A DNA stretch of 64,000 bases. Source: Anaeramoeba flamelloides. Its lineage: Eukaryota; Metamonada; Anaeramoebidae. A model generated the notes under the pieces. It ran no database searches. It saw only the letters and a list, made by a program, of their open reading frames with translations, and was not told the origin of the DNA. Below, piece after piece: positions 37,115 to 49,079 of the stretch; the first letter of the stretch is position 1; each line of letters begins with the position of its first letter. The position numbers and the translations under genes are program-made. Where the stretch lies: contig JANTQA010000012.1 of NCBI GenBank assembly GCA_027625915.1, forward strand, positions 3,193,001 through 3,257,000, written 5' to 3'.

Positions 37115-38660
37115 AAAAAACATAACGAGAATAACACAATTGATATAAATACTTTCCGAGCTTTTTGGTACTTTCTGTGACAAACATCAAGATTTCGGTC
37201 TCTGATATCCTTACATATTTTTTCAAATTTCAGATAATTAGTACAGGCTTTTATAATCTCAAAAAGGGTACAAAACATTAATTAACAAAAGATAACATCA
37301 CTTATTTAATTCTAAATTTTCTTAAAGTTATCGAAAACAAAAAGATTTGTTAACTTTCAAAAACCTTGAAACTGTTTTTATAAAAATATAAAAGTTGCAA
37401 AGTTGTTTAAGGGACTATCTTTCTACTACAACAAGGCATAATTTTAAAATATGTTATTAGTGGTATTCTCTACTTTCGTATTTTGTAGATCCCAAGTGTC
37501 AAAAAATTCTGATCGACTAATAAAGTCATAAAAGAAAATTGGTTTAGATAGCTCAATTTTTTTTTTCCATTTTTTATGAAAAAGAACCCACAAAATTCAT
37601 TTTTTTTTTCACATTATAAAAAGTTTTTATTCCGTTTATTGTCATTTTGATCATTATTATATGACAACATTTCTTTGTTACCAGTAATATTAATATAAAG
37701 ATTTTTTTTCTTTTTTCAGATAAAACTTTTGGTTAACCAAAAAAAAAATGATATAATCAACAGATTAAAAAATAATTGTGTTTTTTTAATAATAGTAGTT
37801 ATAATAATCAAATTTTTGTGGTCATTTAAACTTTTTAATCATAAATATTGTTTTTGTTTTATGATGAAATTCGATTTTTCAAAATAAAATTTTCTTGAAG
37901 ATATTTGGGAATTAGTTAATTTTATCCTCAAAATTTAAAATCATTTTTTTTCTGCCAATAATGATTTGAATTGTTATAAGGATTCTTGTAAATAAGACCA
38001 AATAATTTGTTAAAAAATTTTTTTGCAATTTTTTTTCATTTTTTGAAAACCAGAAAAGAACTTTTTCAAAACACTAAAGAAAAAAATTTTTTGCATAATA
38101 GATCTCAATTTAATTGATAAACTGGAGTTAAGTTTCTACCAAATATTTATTTATTGAATCACCATAACCACCAATAGTTTTAATGGCTAAGATTTGAATT
38201 GAAATATTAATCAAAGAAAAAGAAACTAAATAAAAAATTTGCTTTCGAAATCAATCCTTTCCAATATAAAACGAAAAATATGTTTTCCCATTTTCAAGAA
38301 TTAACTTAATTCTTAAACAAAATAATAGGTTACTTTTTTTCGTTTTATATTGGAAAGATGCAAATTTTGAATTCAAAAAATAGAATCAAATCAATAAATT
38401 GTTTAAATGAAGCTAACTCATCCATTTCATAAGTCGAAACACAAATCACAAAAAAAAAAATTTTCAAGATCTTGACAAGATTTCGTCTTATTTTCAAAAA
38501 CGACTACTCCCTTAAATTACATGTTTTTAAAAATTTTAATTGCAAAAAATTTTCAATTCACAGTTATTGGATTTTGTTTCTATTCCAAATTTGGAATAAA
38601 CTCCAAAAAAACATTGTGTTGTACAGAAAAAAAGTGACTACGATTATTATCCTTAAGACC
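37115..38660. mobile_element. R4 element interrupted by a TTAA insertion
   Basis: 37115-37406 and 38516-38660 together align with the uninterrupted copy at 8922-9374: shared blocks AATTAACAAAAGATAACAT, TACATGTTTTTAAAA and AAAAAAAGTRACTAC. The interruption is the TTAA element at 37407-38515. Confidence 0.7.
37407..38515. mobile_element. 1.1-kb TTAA-flanked element with resolved target site
   Basis: Begins TTAA-GGGACTATC and ends GACTACTCCC-TTAA. The related uninterrupted repeat at 8922-9374 reads GATTAAATTACATG where this locus reads GTTTAA-element-TTAAATTACATG, so the TTAA duplication is visible directly. The interior has no transposase frame. It contains a hairpin whose arms are CCAATATAAAACGAAAAA and complement (38260-38360). 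A related copy lies at 53927-55310. Confidence 0.8.
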
Positions 38661-38747
38661 TCAAAAAATCTTCTAACTTTTTGAAATCTTTTCACTTTTA
38701 CGACATTTATCAGCTATAAAAGTTTTAGAAAGTATTTGAAAACTGTA

Positions 38748-38971
38748 TACTGTTAATTGCAAAATAAAATAATCAAAATTTTCATTCAGCTTTCCAAAAA
38801 ATTACAGCACAAAATTAAAATAAATCATCAAAATTCCCAATTCTAAAAGGGAAATTAAAAATTTATTACTGGCTTTAGGAATTAAAAAAGTGAAATTTTA
38901 CAATGACTGATAAATCTTTTTTAGGAAAGATGAATGAAAATTTTGTTCAATTTATTTTGCAACAAATAGTA
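38748..38971. mobile_element. 224-bp TA-flanked MITE, family R6
   Basis: TA-CTGTTAATTGCAAAATAAA mirrors TTTATTTTGCAACAAATAG-TA, with subterminal CATTCAGCTTTCC and its complement. It appears to have inserted into an R3 element whose end follows at 39001-39031. Confidence 0.78.
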
Positions 38972-39077
38972 AAGTCTACAAGAGTTTGAAAAGCCTGAAA
39001 GCTTGTTTAAAGTCAGAGATTTTTTGTAATGAGATAAACAATTAATAAATCATTTTTTATAATCAGCATTGTGTAAA

Positions 39078-42000
39078 ATGAGTTTTGAAAAAAAACTTGA
39101 AAAAAGAAAAAAACGTTTTAAGAACAAACCAACAGTTCAGGACTCCAAAATAAAAAGAATCAATTTAGTTTTTTCAATTTCAAAAAAAAAGAAAGATGAT
39201 CTTCTTCAAAAAAAAAGAAATATCAAGATAAGTAATTCTGAAGAATCACAAAAAACTGTCGAAGAAATTGTATTTATTGCTTTTTTCTTTTTTGTTTATT
39301 TTTTTTTATTCATTTATTTATTTGTTTTAAGCCTTGTTTTTGTTATTTTCTTTTTATTGGAAAAATTAGCTGAAAACATTACCAGAAATATCCAAACAAT
39401 TATCTGATCCAAATTGCACCAACAAGTTAGAGCTTGTAAAAGATCTACGAATGATGGTTAGTGGTAAAGAAGATCCTCCGTTTGATGAGATAATAAAGTC
39501 TGGCTGTGTTGAAGATATAGTTGATTTTTTAGAGGAAGATAACAATCCGGAATTACAGGTTTGTCCATAATAATAACAAACAATTTCTTTTTTTTTTTTA
39601 CAACCTTTCAGATCAAACACACCAAACGGTGTGGAATCCTATACAAAAATATTTGTTGAGCAAAGAGTTAAAGTTTGAATCACTATTATTATACCTAAGA
39701 AATTTTGTCAAGTTTAACAGTGACAATGGCATCATAATTTTAAATGGAATTAAAACAGTTTTTATTATTATTATTATTTGTTTTGTAAATGATCAGTCGT
39801 AACAATAAAATATTTCTGAATTGTAAGCAGACTCTGTTTCTTGGAGCTAAAAAATTCGGAAGGGTTAACAAGCGTAAAATGTTTTTCATCTAAATACTCT
39901 TTACGTCTAATTCAAAAGGCGATTTAATTGTTTCTTTTATTTCAATGATTTTTTTGATTTTTGTTTTTCTCTTGTATTTCTTTTCTTTTGAATATTTTGA
40001 AACCAATTCTCAACTTAGATTTTAAAAGAATTTGATTTGAATCGAAAATTACTTTAAGGCAGTCGTAAAGGTATAAAAGAGGAAGAATCCTCCTTCTTTT
40101 CACAAATATTTTTGACATACAAATTATTTTCATTTTCATTCAATATTTTTCCTCAGTTAAGGATGAACGTTCTAAATGAATTCTTCAGATATAACACAAA
40201 TGCTACCCTTTCATTTTGGTTAAGGCTCTGACCATCCTTTATTCGAAAGATGAAATAAATTATTTTTTCAAAAAAAGGCTTTTTTAGAGTTTTTTTGATT
40301 TTTATTTTTTTGTTCTTTTGTAAAACTCCCAACTACCACAAAACAGGAATTAAGAGTAGTATTTATTTATGGTGAAATTAATCAATTTTAATGAGTTATT
40401 AGTACATTTTTGACTAATAACTGAGCTTAATGAAAAACTAATTGGATAAATGTCTTCTTGGGTGTATTTCTAAGCGCTTGATGTGCAAATTTTTTCAAAT
40501 AGAACTAAAAAATAAAAATAAAAAAAAAAATAAAACCATTTTCTGAAAAATAATTATTTTAATCTGTAGAATAAAAGATGGTTCGAGGCATAACCAAAAT
40601 GAAAGGATAGCATTTGTGTTTAAATGATGAATATGTGCATTTTATTGAATTTTAGTTTCCAAAAAGTTTATAAAAGTGAGATCAAACAGAAAATTTTTGA
40701 AAAAGAAAAAAAAAGAAATAAAAAAAGAAGATTACCTCTTGCAGACATATTAAAAAAGCCAAAATTAAAACTTTTTTAAAGTTTTCTGTTTTAAAAAAGT
40801 GAGGAATCAAGCTTTAAATTTGAGGTAGGGGTTGGAATAGGAGTATGAGGAAAAGCACTTTTTTTAAAAAAAGTTCCTCACTTTATTAAAATAAAAAACT
40901 TTAAAAAAGTTTTAATTCTTTCTTTGTTTTAAAAAAAATTACTTATTTTCTTTAAAATTGCTGTATTGATTTTTTTTTTTTTTTTTTCTCGATTGACTCA
41001 GGGCCCAGTAGAAAATTTCACTTTTTTCTTTTCCATCAAATTCTAATTATTTTTTCTTCCACATTATATTTTGAAACTTTTTTATTTTCTTTTTTCTTGC
41101 TTCGTTATAAATTTTTTTTTACCCCAACATCATGCAAATATTCAACCAACCCCAAATTACTTGAAAATTCAAATGTCTATTTTCAAAATCCAAAAAATCA
41201 CTCAACAATTCCATTTTTCAGATTAATTCTTTTTGTTTTGTTGTCCTGATTTTTTATTGTTCTTTTTCTCTTGACTCAATAAAACAAAAAGCCAAAAGTT
41301 AGTGTAAAATGATACAAAAAAAAAAAAATGATTTAATCTAATCCTTTCAGTTTATATACCCTGATGTGCACTTTAATTGATTTTAAAAAAAGTTATTGTG
41401 ACTCGAGGGTATTTAAAATTCCACTTGCCCTAATTATAAGTACTGTTTAATATAAGAAGAAAGTGGAAAGATAATGCTATTTTAAAAAATGGGTGACAAA
41501 AAAGTTTTCAAAAAGACCCCTAAAACAGATCACAAACTTCAATAAACCTATTTTAATGGATTAAAAAATATTTGGATCATTCTTTTTTCAAACTACTTTA
41601 TTCGTTTAATTCCAATATTTTGAAATATTTATCATATCTATAATAAGTGTTATTAAAAAGAGGCTTAGAATTTATCCAATTTTTTATATTTTTGATCTCA
41701 TTTCTTTGTTTATTTGTTTTTTATATATTGTTTATCAATTTTATTCCAATGTATCTACCTGACACATCGTATCCTATTCTATATTATGCTTTTATCAAAT
41801 TGTAAGAAATGCTAATTTAGGTTGATTCTTTTAACTTTCATTCGGAAAGGTTCGACTAAATTTAGTTTGTCCAATGGGGATTCTCTTTAGATCCATCACA
41901 GTCCCTCAGAATGATAATTATCATGGATTTCTTATAAAAAATAGGTGTTAAATAAAGAAACTCAAGCAACTTTATTTTTTTAGAAAATGAATAATAAATA

Positions 42001-45000
42001 ATTTTTTCCTTTTGATTTGGAGTTTAATATAAACTATTTTTCATTATAAAGTCATTAGGATTTTTGTTTGCTTTGAGAAATTAAAAGAAAATTTTTGAAA
42101 TCTTTTTATTTCAATAAGTTAAAAAAAACCAGTAGGTTGAGTTTTCTTGAGTTTTTCTGTTTATTAGTAAAGTGTTCTAGGTTTTTTTTACTTTTTGAAA
42201 TAAACAGAAAATTTTAATAAATTTTCGGTTTATTTCGAAAAGTAAAAAAAAACCTACTAAAATCAATATATTTTATAGATAAAACATAAAACCTGAAAAA
42301 AAAAACAACCTACTGGTTTTTTTTAACTTATTGAAATAAAAAGAAAATTTATTAAATTTTTATTTTATTTCAATAAGTAAAAGATAATCTAACAGTACTT
42401 TTCCAGAATTCAAAAGAATTGAGTCAAATCTTTGATTTTTCTCCATTTCAAAAATTATAACAATCCTGGGCACTCTACGACACGCAATGGGGTACTCTAC
42501 AGCACGATTGTTTATTTATATTGTTATTATACCTAATATTTTTTAAATATTCTTGACCTTTACATTCAGAGCTATTGATTATTAGATTTTCTCTAAATCA
42601 CCCCAAGGAAAATTGAAACACCGAAAATTAAAGTTAGCCAAAACTATACATTGGATTTCAGTTATACTTCTTTTGTAAATTATTTTTTCAAAGTTATCAT
42701 AATTTTATGTAATACAAAAAGGATAGCTATTAAACTCATGAAAATCCGAATACCCCCCTTTTCAAAAATACCGACTTTTTGGAAAAAAACACCTATTTTT
42801 GGGGTTATTTTTTTATTGAAAAAAAGTTGAAATGAATTAATTTTTTGATTGAACATTAAGATTGAAAAAAGAATATATGTTAAAGCAATTTGCAGAAAAC
42901 AATAGGGAATGTATATAAAAACTCAAACATGGAAAAAAATAAAATGAGAAAAAATATTCCAAAAACAGATAAAAAATCAGATTTTCAATTTAATTTAGCA
43001 ATATCTTTTGATTGAAATATTTTGTTCTATTTTAAAATTGAAAAATATGTTTCTTTTTAGACTATTAAAAAAATACTTGAAAATTCTCTCTCTACTAAGT
43101 CAATTAAAAAATTCAAAAATTTTACAATTAAAAATGAAAAAAATATTACTGAAAAATTTCATTTTTTTTTCAATTCGTTTTAATATCTATTAAAGTTGTA
43201 AACCTTTTTGAAAATTGTTATGTGTAATAATGTTTATTATATGAGTGTATTTCAAAAATACAAAATTTAGAGATTTTTTTTTGAAAAAATTTTCCTTGTC
43301 TTGATTGATTAAGATTTATATTTAATAATTTTAAGTTTTCGACTTTCCCAGTTGATATTTTCATTATCTTTTTTCAAAAATTTTAAATTTTTTGATATAT
43401 GTTTAAAATGAAGAAAATTCTAATTTCTTTCTGAGTTTATATCTTCTTTTATAGATTGGGATTATGACTTGATCAAGTTTTTACTTAGCTTTATAAATAA
43501 TTCTTGGGGAATGTGGATTAATTTTTAAAAAATTTCAAGACTTTTTTATTTATCCAAGCACCTATCCTGTTGAAATCTTTTTGAGTTAAATTTAAAGATG
43601 ATTAACCCATAAAATAATTGACTAATACATATTGATTTAAACATTGGTAATTTTACCCCATTTACTAATTTTTGTTGATAAAAATCATTTTTAATTTTTT
43701 GAAAATTATCTTTTACTTTTATAAAGTTTTTTTGTAAATGTTTCTTTTTTTCAAGCCAAATTCCTACATATTTTATTTCAGATAATTGATTTGATTTTAA
43801 ATTTTATCAATACTTGAATTCATTCCAAATTCTTTGATAATTTTATAAATTATTATTGACTTTTTGTTAATTTCTGAATAGGTCTTTTCATTATCAAAAT
43901 TAAGTCATCTGCAAACATTTGAACATAGTTTCATCGGATGTTTCATTTTTTCAATTAAAAAGTGGCTGATAAATCCAAACATTAAAGGGGAATAAGGATT
44001 CCCTTGATAAACTCCTATCCCTTCTTTTTTATAATATTTTTGTAACCATATTTTGATTTTTTCATTTTTGATATATTTATTGGATGTATAGTGAAACTAA
44101 TATATGGCAAATCGTTTCAAAGCATTTTTTTAATATTGATTGTGATAATAAAAAATTCTTTATTTTTATATTTTCTTTTGAGTTATTCCCGTTCAAATAA
44201 TAAATTCAGCACAGTTATTCTTGTATCTAATTTTTTTTTTTTTAGAAGCCAAATTGAGAATCTGATACTAGGTTCCAAGAGTTCTTCTGCCCCTTTATAA
44301 ATGAGTTTTAGAAAGAATCTTGCTAGTTATTATTAATTTACATTTTTCTTTAATTTAAAACGAATTCCTTCATCTACGGATTAATGTATGTATAAATAAA
44401 AGATTTCTTTCTTTAAAAAATATTAATACTTGAATTACTTAAACTTGATTTAATATTAAGTTTTGCAAAATAAAAAAATCTCAATTATTTTTTCCTATTT
44501 TTGATTTTGAGTATGTGCAAATTTTTAGAATGGGGTTTATAAGGATATAGTTTCATTTTTCATAATTTCTTTATTTTTCTGGATTTATTTTTTTGATCAA
44601 TAAAAAATATTTACAAATAAAAATATCGTAAAAATAAGATTTTTTTTCAAATGTATTTTTTAAGAGTGTACGTGTTTATGTGGAAATTAAACTATATCTT
44701 ACGTATATAGTTTTATGAGTTTATTATCCTCCTTATTTTCTTTTGTAATGTCTGCAAGATATCAGAGTATATAAATTTATAATTCTGAAAATTTCACTTT
44801 TATTTGTTTTTTTTTTTAATTTATTTTTATCAAATAGTTTGAAACGGCTTGGGTTTTATCAAATATTTCAAGTGGAAATAGTGAACAAACAAAATATATT
44901 GTTGAACTTGATGTAATTTCGAAATTTATTCGATTGTTATCTTCCCCAAACAACTCTGTGCTTGAACAATCTATTTGGGCGTTGGGGAATATAGGTGAAT

Positions 45001-47653
45001 ATATTTTATATTTTTTTAATGTTATTAAAGACAAATATTTTAAAAAAATTTTTCCTTTCCTTTTTTTTTTTTTTAAATGATTAATATTTTCATCAAAAAA
45101 AAATAATAATAAAATAACAATAAATAAAATATTTTATTAATAGCTGGTGATTGTGTTGAATTTCGAGACAAAATTTTGTCTCCAGATGTATTTTATCAAT
45201 TCTTATTAATTATGGAGTCAACAAATAACAAATCTATTTTAACTAATACAATCTGGGTAATCGCAAATTTAGTTAGAAAAAAACCTATACCACCACTTTC
45301 TTTGGTAAAACTTTTAATTTTCAATTCTTTAGTATTTTTTTTTTTTTTTTTTTTGAAAAGAATAACAATTTATTACTTATAAAAATTTTCGAAAAAAAAT
45401 TTCAAGTATAACTCTTATTTTTTTGGCAAATCAAAAAATATTTCTTTGTATTATAAAGAATTTATCATCATTGATTATTTGGTTACTCTGATTGAATAAA
45501 AATGATAATTATGCATTATATTTTTTTTTTTATTTACATATGTGTTCTGTGGAATACTTTATTAATGAAAAAGAGAAGAGAAAAAAAAAAAAAGATGAAA
45601 ATTTTATAATCCTTTTTCAAAAAATCAAGGGATCTAATTTCAACTATAAAAAAAAAAAAAAAATAACAATTAGGCAGAAGAACAAAACAATATAAAAAGT
45701 TGTTATATTTTAATTAGAATCATTTTAAAAAAGTATTAAATAGTTATCGATAAAAAAAACTGACTCACTCCAATAGACCCATTTTTAGTACTTTATTTAA
45801 AAAACTTAATTTGTATCACCTTTTTAAAACAGGTTTTGGGAAAATCTTTATTTTTTATTTTTCGAGAATTGAAAGCATATGTAGTAAATGGAAAAGAGAT
45901 GATTTCAAATTTAATCACTTACAAACAAATTATGATTTGTTTTTTTTTTCCGAAACAATCCAAAAACTATCAAATATTAATAAACAGATGTTGATAAATA
46001 TTTTTTTTCGGTATTTTTTTGAAATAAACTCCAATTCAAAATTTTTAAACACACCAAAATTCAATTTTTGAAAAAAAAAAACTTATTTAATCAATTCTAG
46101 AAGAAATACCAAATTAGAGCCATTCACTAATTGAAATGTACACAATTATTTATAAATGACAATACTAATAAAACAAAAAATAAATAATTATCAATACTAA
46201 TAAATTATCAGTGTGTGTTTGAAAAATTTTGGAGATGGGCTAACAAAAAATTGAATTGCTAATTTTTTTGAAATTCTATTAACAATTATTGATTGATTAA
46301 ATGGTTAGATACCATCAACTAATTTTATTTGAGTTCTTCTATTTTGAAGAACTTAACTTTAACATAATATGAAAAGTTCAAAAAACATTTTCGATCGAAA
46401 TAAATCGATATAGGTTAGGTAATTCAAAAAATTAAATGAAAACAAAACAAAAAAAGATGAAAAAATGATTTTCATATTTTTCAAAAAATCAAAATTATTT
46501 CCAATTTGAATGAAATTGTATTATTGTAATTCTTTGAAATGTTTTAATTGTGTTAAAAATTTTGAATTTTAGTTTATGTTTTTTTTAAAAAAATACATAT
46601 TGAAAACAATTCATAAAATACTATCTCTTCAAGTATAAATCACTCAAAAGACCCATTTTAGGTATAAGACATGCAAATGCTAATTTTATACAAAAAACAA
46701 TTAATTGGATTTCTAAAAAAAATTTATTTCTAATTACAAATAAACTTAACTTTTTACATACCTATACTAATCCTATTATTATATATAATATTAATTCTTA
46801 ATAAAATCAAAATTCTAAATATATATATATATATATATATTAGACTAATGTCGCGTTTCCATTATTTCAACAATTGATGCAATCCGAAGATTTGTCTATC
46901 CTCGTAAATAGTTTCTGGGGATTGTGTTATCTGTCAAATGGAGATCTAAACAATATTCAATTAATACTTGATCTAAAAATATTGCCCATTATCTTTGAAA
47001 ATTTAAAAAAAAATATTCCAGATTTGGTGGTTCCTTCCCTTAGGATTATTGGTAATATTTTAAGTGGTGATAGCGAACAGGCACAAGAGGTTATTGATCA
47101 GGATGGTATAAAGCCTTTAAAACTATATTTATTGGACAACAAACCAAAACTAAGAAAAGAGGCTTGTTGGGCGATATCTAATATTTGTGCGGGGACTATT
47201 GAACAAATCCAAGAAATCTATGAGAACGATTTAATTGATCCACTTTTATTAATTTTAAAACAAGACGAATTGCCAATCCAAATAGAAGCCTGTTATTCAA
47301 TTACAAGTATAATGATGTATGGAAATGTCGACCAAATAAATTTCTTGATTTCAAAAAATGTTCTTGAAATCTTTTCAGAATTACTGAACTCTACTAATTT
47401 CAATATTTTGAATTTAATTTTGGAATCATTGGATCATTTATTCAATTATGAAATAACAATTAAAAATCTCAATAATATCGATTATGAAGAAACTAATAAT
47501 TTTGTAACTGTTGTTGAAGAATACGGTGGAATGAAAGCAATTGAAAAAATTACTCAATCTCAAAATCAAAATCTTTCAAAATTGGCACAAAACATTTTAA
47601 CTAAATATTATTACCAAGAAAAAAATTCAAAAGAATCAATTAAAAACAAATAA
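39078..47653 (+). CDS. KPNA: Importin subunit alpha (karyopherin alpha)
   Basis: Exons 39078-39269, 39370-39558, 44838-44994, 45144-45304 and 46844-47653 close in phase to 502 aa, the usual family length. Importin alpha binds classical nuclear localisation signals and joins importin beta through its N-terminal IBB. The IBB is clear (RKKRFKNK, KKKKDDLLQKKRN). Armadillo repeats follow with the NLS-binding Trp/Asn pairs: ETAWVLSNISSG, EQSIWALGNIAGD, TIWVIANLVRKKPIPP, FWGLCYLSNGD, LRIIGNILSGD, ACWAISNICAGT. The next repeat (ACYSITSIMMYG) has lost its Trp and Asn. The C-terminus EEYGGMKAIEKI...LTKYY matches the family end. Introns are 100, 5279, 149 and 1539 bp; intron 2 holds several repeats and a LINE fossil. 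Confidence 0.94.
40192..40622. mobile_element. ~430-bp TIR element, family R11
   Basis: ACACAAATGCTACCCTTTCA and its complement TGAAAGGATAGCATTTGTGT lie at the two ends, with the pairing continuing through TTTTGGTTA and GACCATC. It lies in importin alpha intron 2. No coding content and no second copy were seen in the window. Confidence 0.7.
40762..40918. repeat. Foldback repeat R8, best copy
   Basis: AATTAAAACTTTTTTAAAGT and its complement form the ends. The inner arms AAAAAGTGAGGAA and TTCCTCACTTT surround a G-rich centre (GAGGTAGGGGTTGG). MITE-like at 157 bp. Confidence 0.7.
40919..42049. other. Importin alpha intron 2, unassigned part
   Basis: AT-rich intronic sequence with poly(T) runs near 40970-40990. 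No exon, element or repeat was recognised here. Confidence 0.5.
42050..42500. repeat. Modular hairpin repeat H (B, D, B, B, A), in importin alpha intron 2
   Basis: The longest array besides 50575-51045. B palindromes with arms CTTTTTGAAATAAACAGAAA and complement are framed by D arms (TTTTCTTGAG) and followed by an A hairpin. Linkers GCACTCTACGACACG and GTACTCTACAGCACG end the array, inverted forms of the GTCG-GAGTGCC pieces elsewhere. Confidence 0.75.
43420..44350 (-). mobile_element. Decayed LINE (non-LTR retrotransposon) reverse transcriptase
   Basis: Read on the minus strand, the RT motifs appear in canonical order. SKILSKL and SDSQFGF (the QxGF block) come first, then FIITINIKKCFETICHIL (motif A, with the catalytic Asp as Asn), GVYQGNPYSPLMFG (motif B), FADDLILI (motif C) and YVGIWLE (motif E), then LINE-like sequence to SQLFYG. 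The QGxPxSP and FADD forms are those of LINE-type RTs. The motifs fall in different frames with several stops, so it is a dead copy. No endonuclease domain or poly(A) end could be placed. It sits antisense in importin alpha intron 2. Confidence 0.82.
44390..44535 (-). mobile_element. R1 element, end fragment
   Basis: Ends TTTTTAGAATGGGG after CCTATTTTTGATTTTGAGTA, matching the right third of the reverse copy at 20104-20625. The other end is missing. Confidence 0.55.
45305..46843. other. Importin alpha intron 4
   Basis: A 1.5 kb intron with donor GTAAAA and acceptor ATATATTAG after a TA microsatellite (46820-46840). About 46190-46520 matches the inner part of the R1 family (GATTGATTAAATGG block). 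The open frame at 45811-46071 is not a supported gene. Confidence 0.7.
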
Positions 47654-49079
47654 ATAGAAATATTAATTTTAAAAAGTATCATTGCTTAATTTACTATAAA
47701 AAAATAGATTTATTTGTTGATTGTTTTTGATGAAACTATCAGTAATTTTGTTAATATTTTTAATTGGAAAAAAAAATTTTTTTTTCAATCCTTAGAATAA
47801 ATATCAAAAAATATGCCAAGTGCTTTTAATTATCTGCTCTGTCTTTTTTATTATATACAATGGATTTGTGCAATAATGTTAAATATGTTTTTTTCTGATT
47901 AGTTCTTGTTTATTTTTTTTTATATCTATATAATTTTAACCATTTTCCAGTCAAAGGGAACAGTTGTGGGAATTGAAATACATATGTTGCTAAAGGGTTT
48001 GAGTAGATATTATTAGAAAAAAATTAATTTGTAAATTTCAAAATTGAAATCATTTTTGTTCATTTTTACATTTTTTTTTTTCGATTTTTTTTTTGATAAC
48101 CTAATTCATTTGCAAATTATTTCTTTATTGCAAGATCGATTGTCACTGCGTAAAAACGTGTTATTCTAATATTATTGAAACAGTAAAAATGATTGTAGAG
48201 AAAAATAATGTTTCTTTCTATTGGAATTTTATTTGGATTTCAATTGAAGATCAAAATGAGGATTGTTGTGTTGTTTTTCTCGATTAGGCTATCAGAATTT
48301 TAGTTTTTTTATTTTTTCTGAAATTTTATTGATTGATTCATTTTCTTTATACATAATTTCAACTTCCTTTTGAGGTATTTAATTCTACTTATTTCTTTAT
48401 TGTTCTTCATAAAATATTTTTCAGTCAAAGTGGCCCAATTGTTATATGAATGAAATCTATTATTTTTTATCATTGACCTTTGAAGAACAAATAAGAAATA
48501 ATTAAAATAATACAAATTAAAGAATTGTCGATACCATAACGAAATAAAACGAAAAATCAAATGATATTTGAAAAAAATGTTGGGAACCTTTGACTGAAAC
48601 AAATTTTTTTTTCATTCTCCAACTGGTATTATGATTCTTTTATCGCTTTGAACTTTCTCCAAATTTTGGAATTTTAGTTTATATATATCCAAACCACATT
48701 TCAAAAATTAAATCACCAAAAGTATAAAATGATAGAAACAATCTGGTAATGGGATTTCTAGTCGTTAAAGAAAAAAATGTGGTGTGTTTAAAATTTTGAA
48801 TTTTAATGTAACTGTTAAAGATTAAATGAAAGAATCACTTAATCTGTACATAAGAGAGAATTTTGAAGTGGCGAAATTTGTTTCTTACTTTTGTAGTATA
48901 GCTAAGAATCATTTATTTTTCAATTAAAACAAAAAACAAAAATAAAAGATTATCAAAAAAAAAAAAATTAACCAATCACAATGATCAAAATGGGATAGTG
49001 AAGTTAAATTTTATTTTTTGAGATTTTTATTTTTTCTAAAACGATCCAAAAATGAGTTAAATTAGGTTTCATCTAATAA
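47654..49079. other. Convergent 3' intergenic region
   Basis: Between the stop codons of importin alpha (+) and proteasome beta1 (-). It contains the R9 element 47948-48597; nothing else was recognised. Confidence 0.6.
47948..48597. mobile_element. ~650-bp inverted-repeat element, family R9 (copy 2)
   Basis: Starts CAGTCAAAGGGAACAGTTG and ends AACCTTTGACTG. An internal CAGTCAAAGTGGCCCAATTG near 48423 suggests a truncated second copy. It is collinear with 6833-7514. Confidence 0.55.

Larger units (their letters stand above)
35822..39077. other. Divergent intergenic region WDR11 / importin alpha
   Basis: Both genes fire outward from here, so promoters must lie inside. I saw no conserved promoter element. 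The space holds R16 copy 2, an R2 MITE, an R4 element split by a 1.1 kb TTAA element, an R6 MITE, and the end of an R3 element (about 39001-39031). Little unique sequence is left outside the ~400 bp beside each start. Confidence 0.6.

Noticed and set aside
45761-46663. Direct repeats CACTCMAWAGACCCATTTTWAG at both sides of ~900 bp
   Set aside because: Only about 25 bp each with no other element hallmark; too little to call an element.
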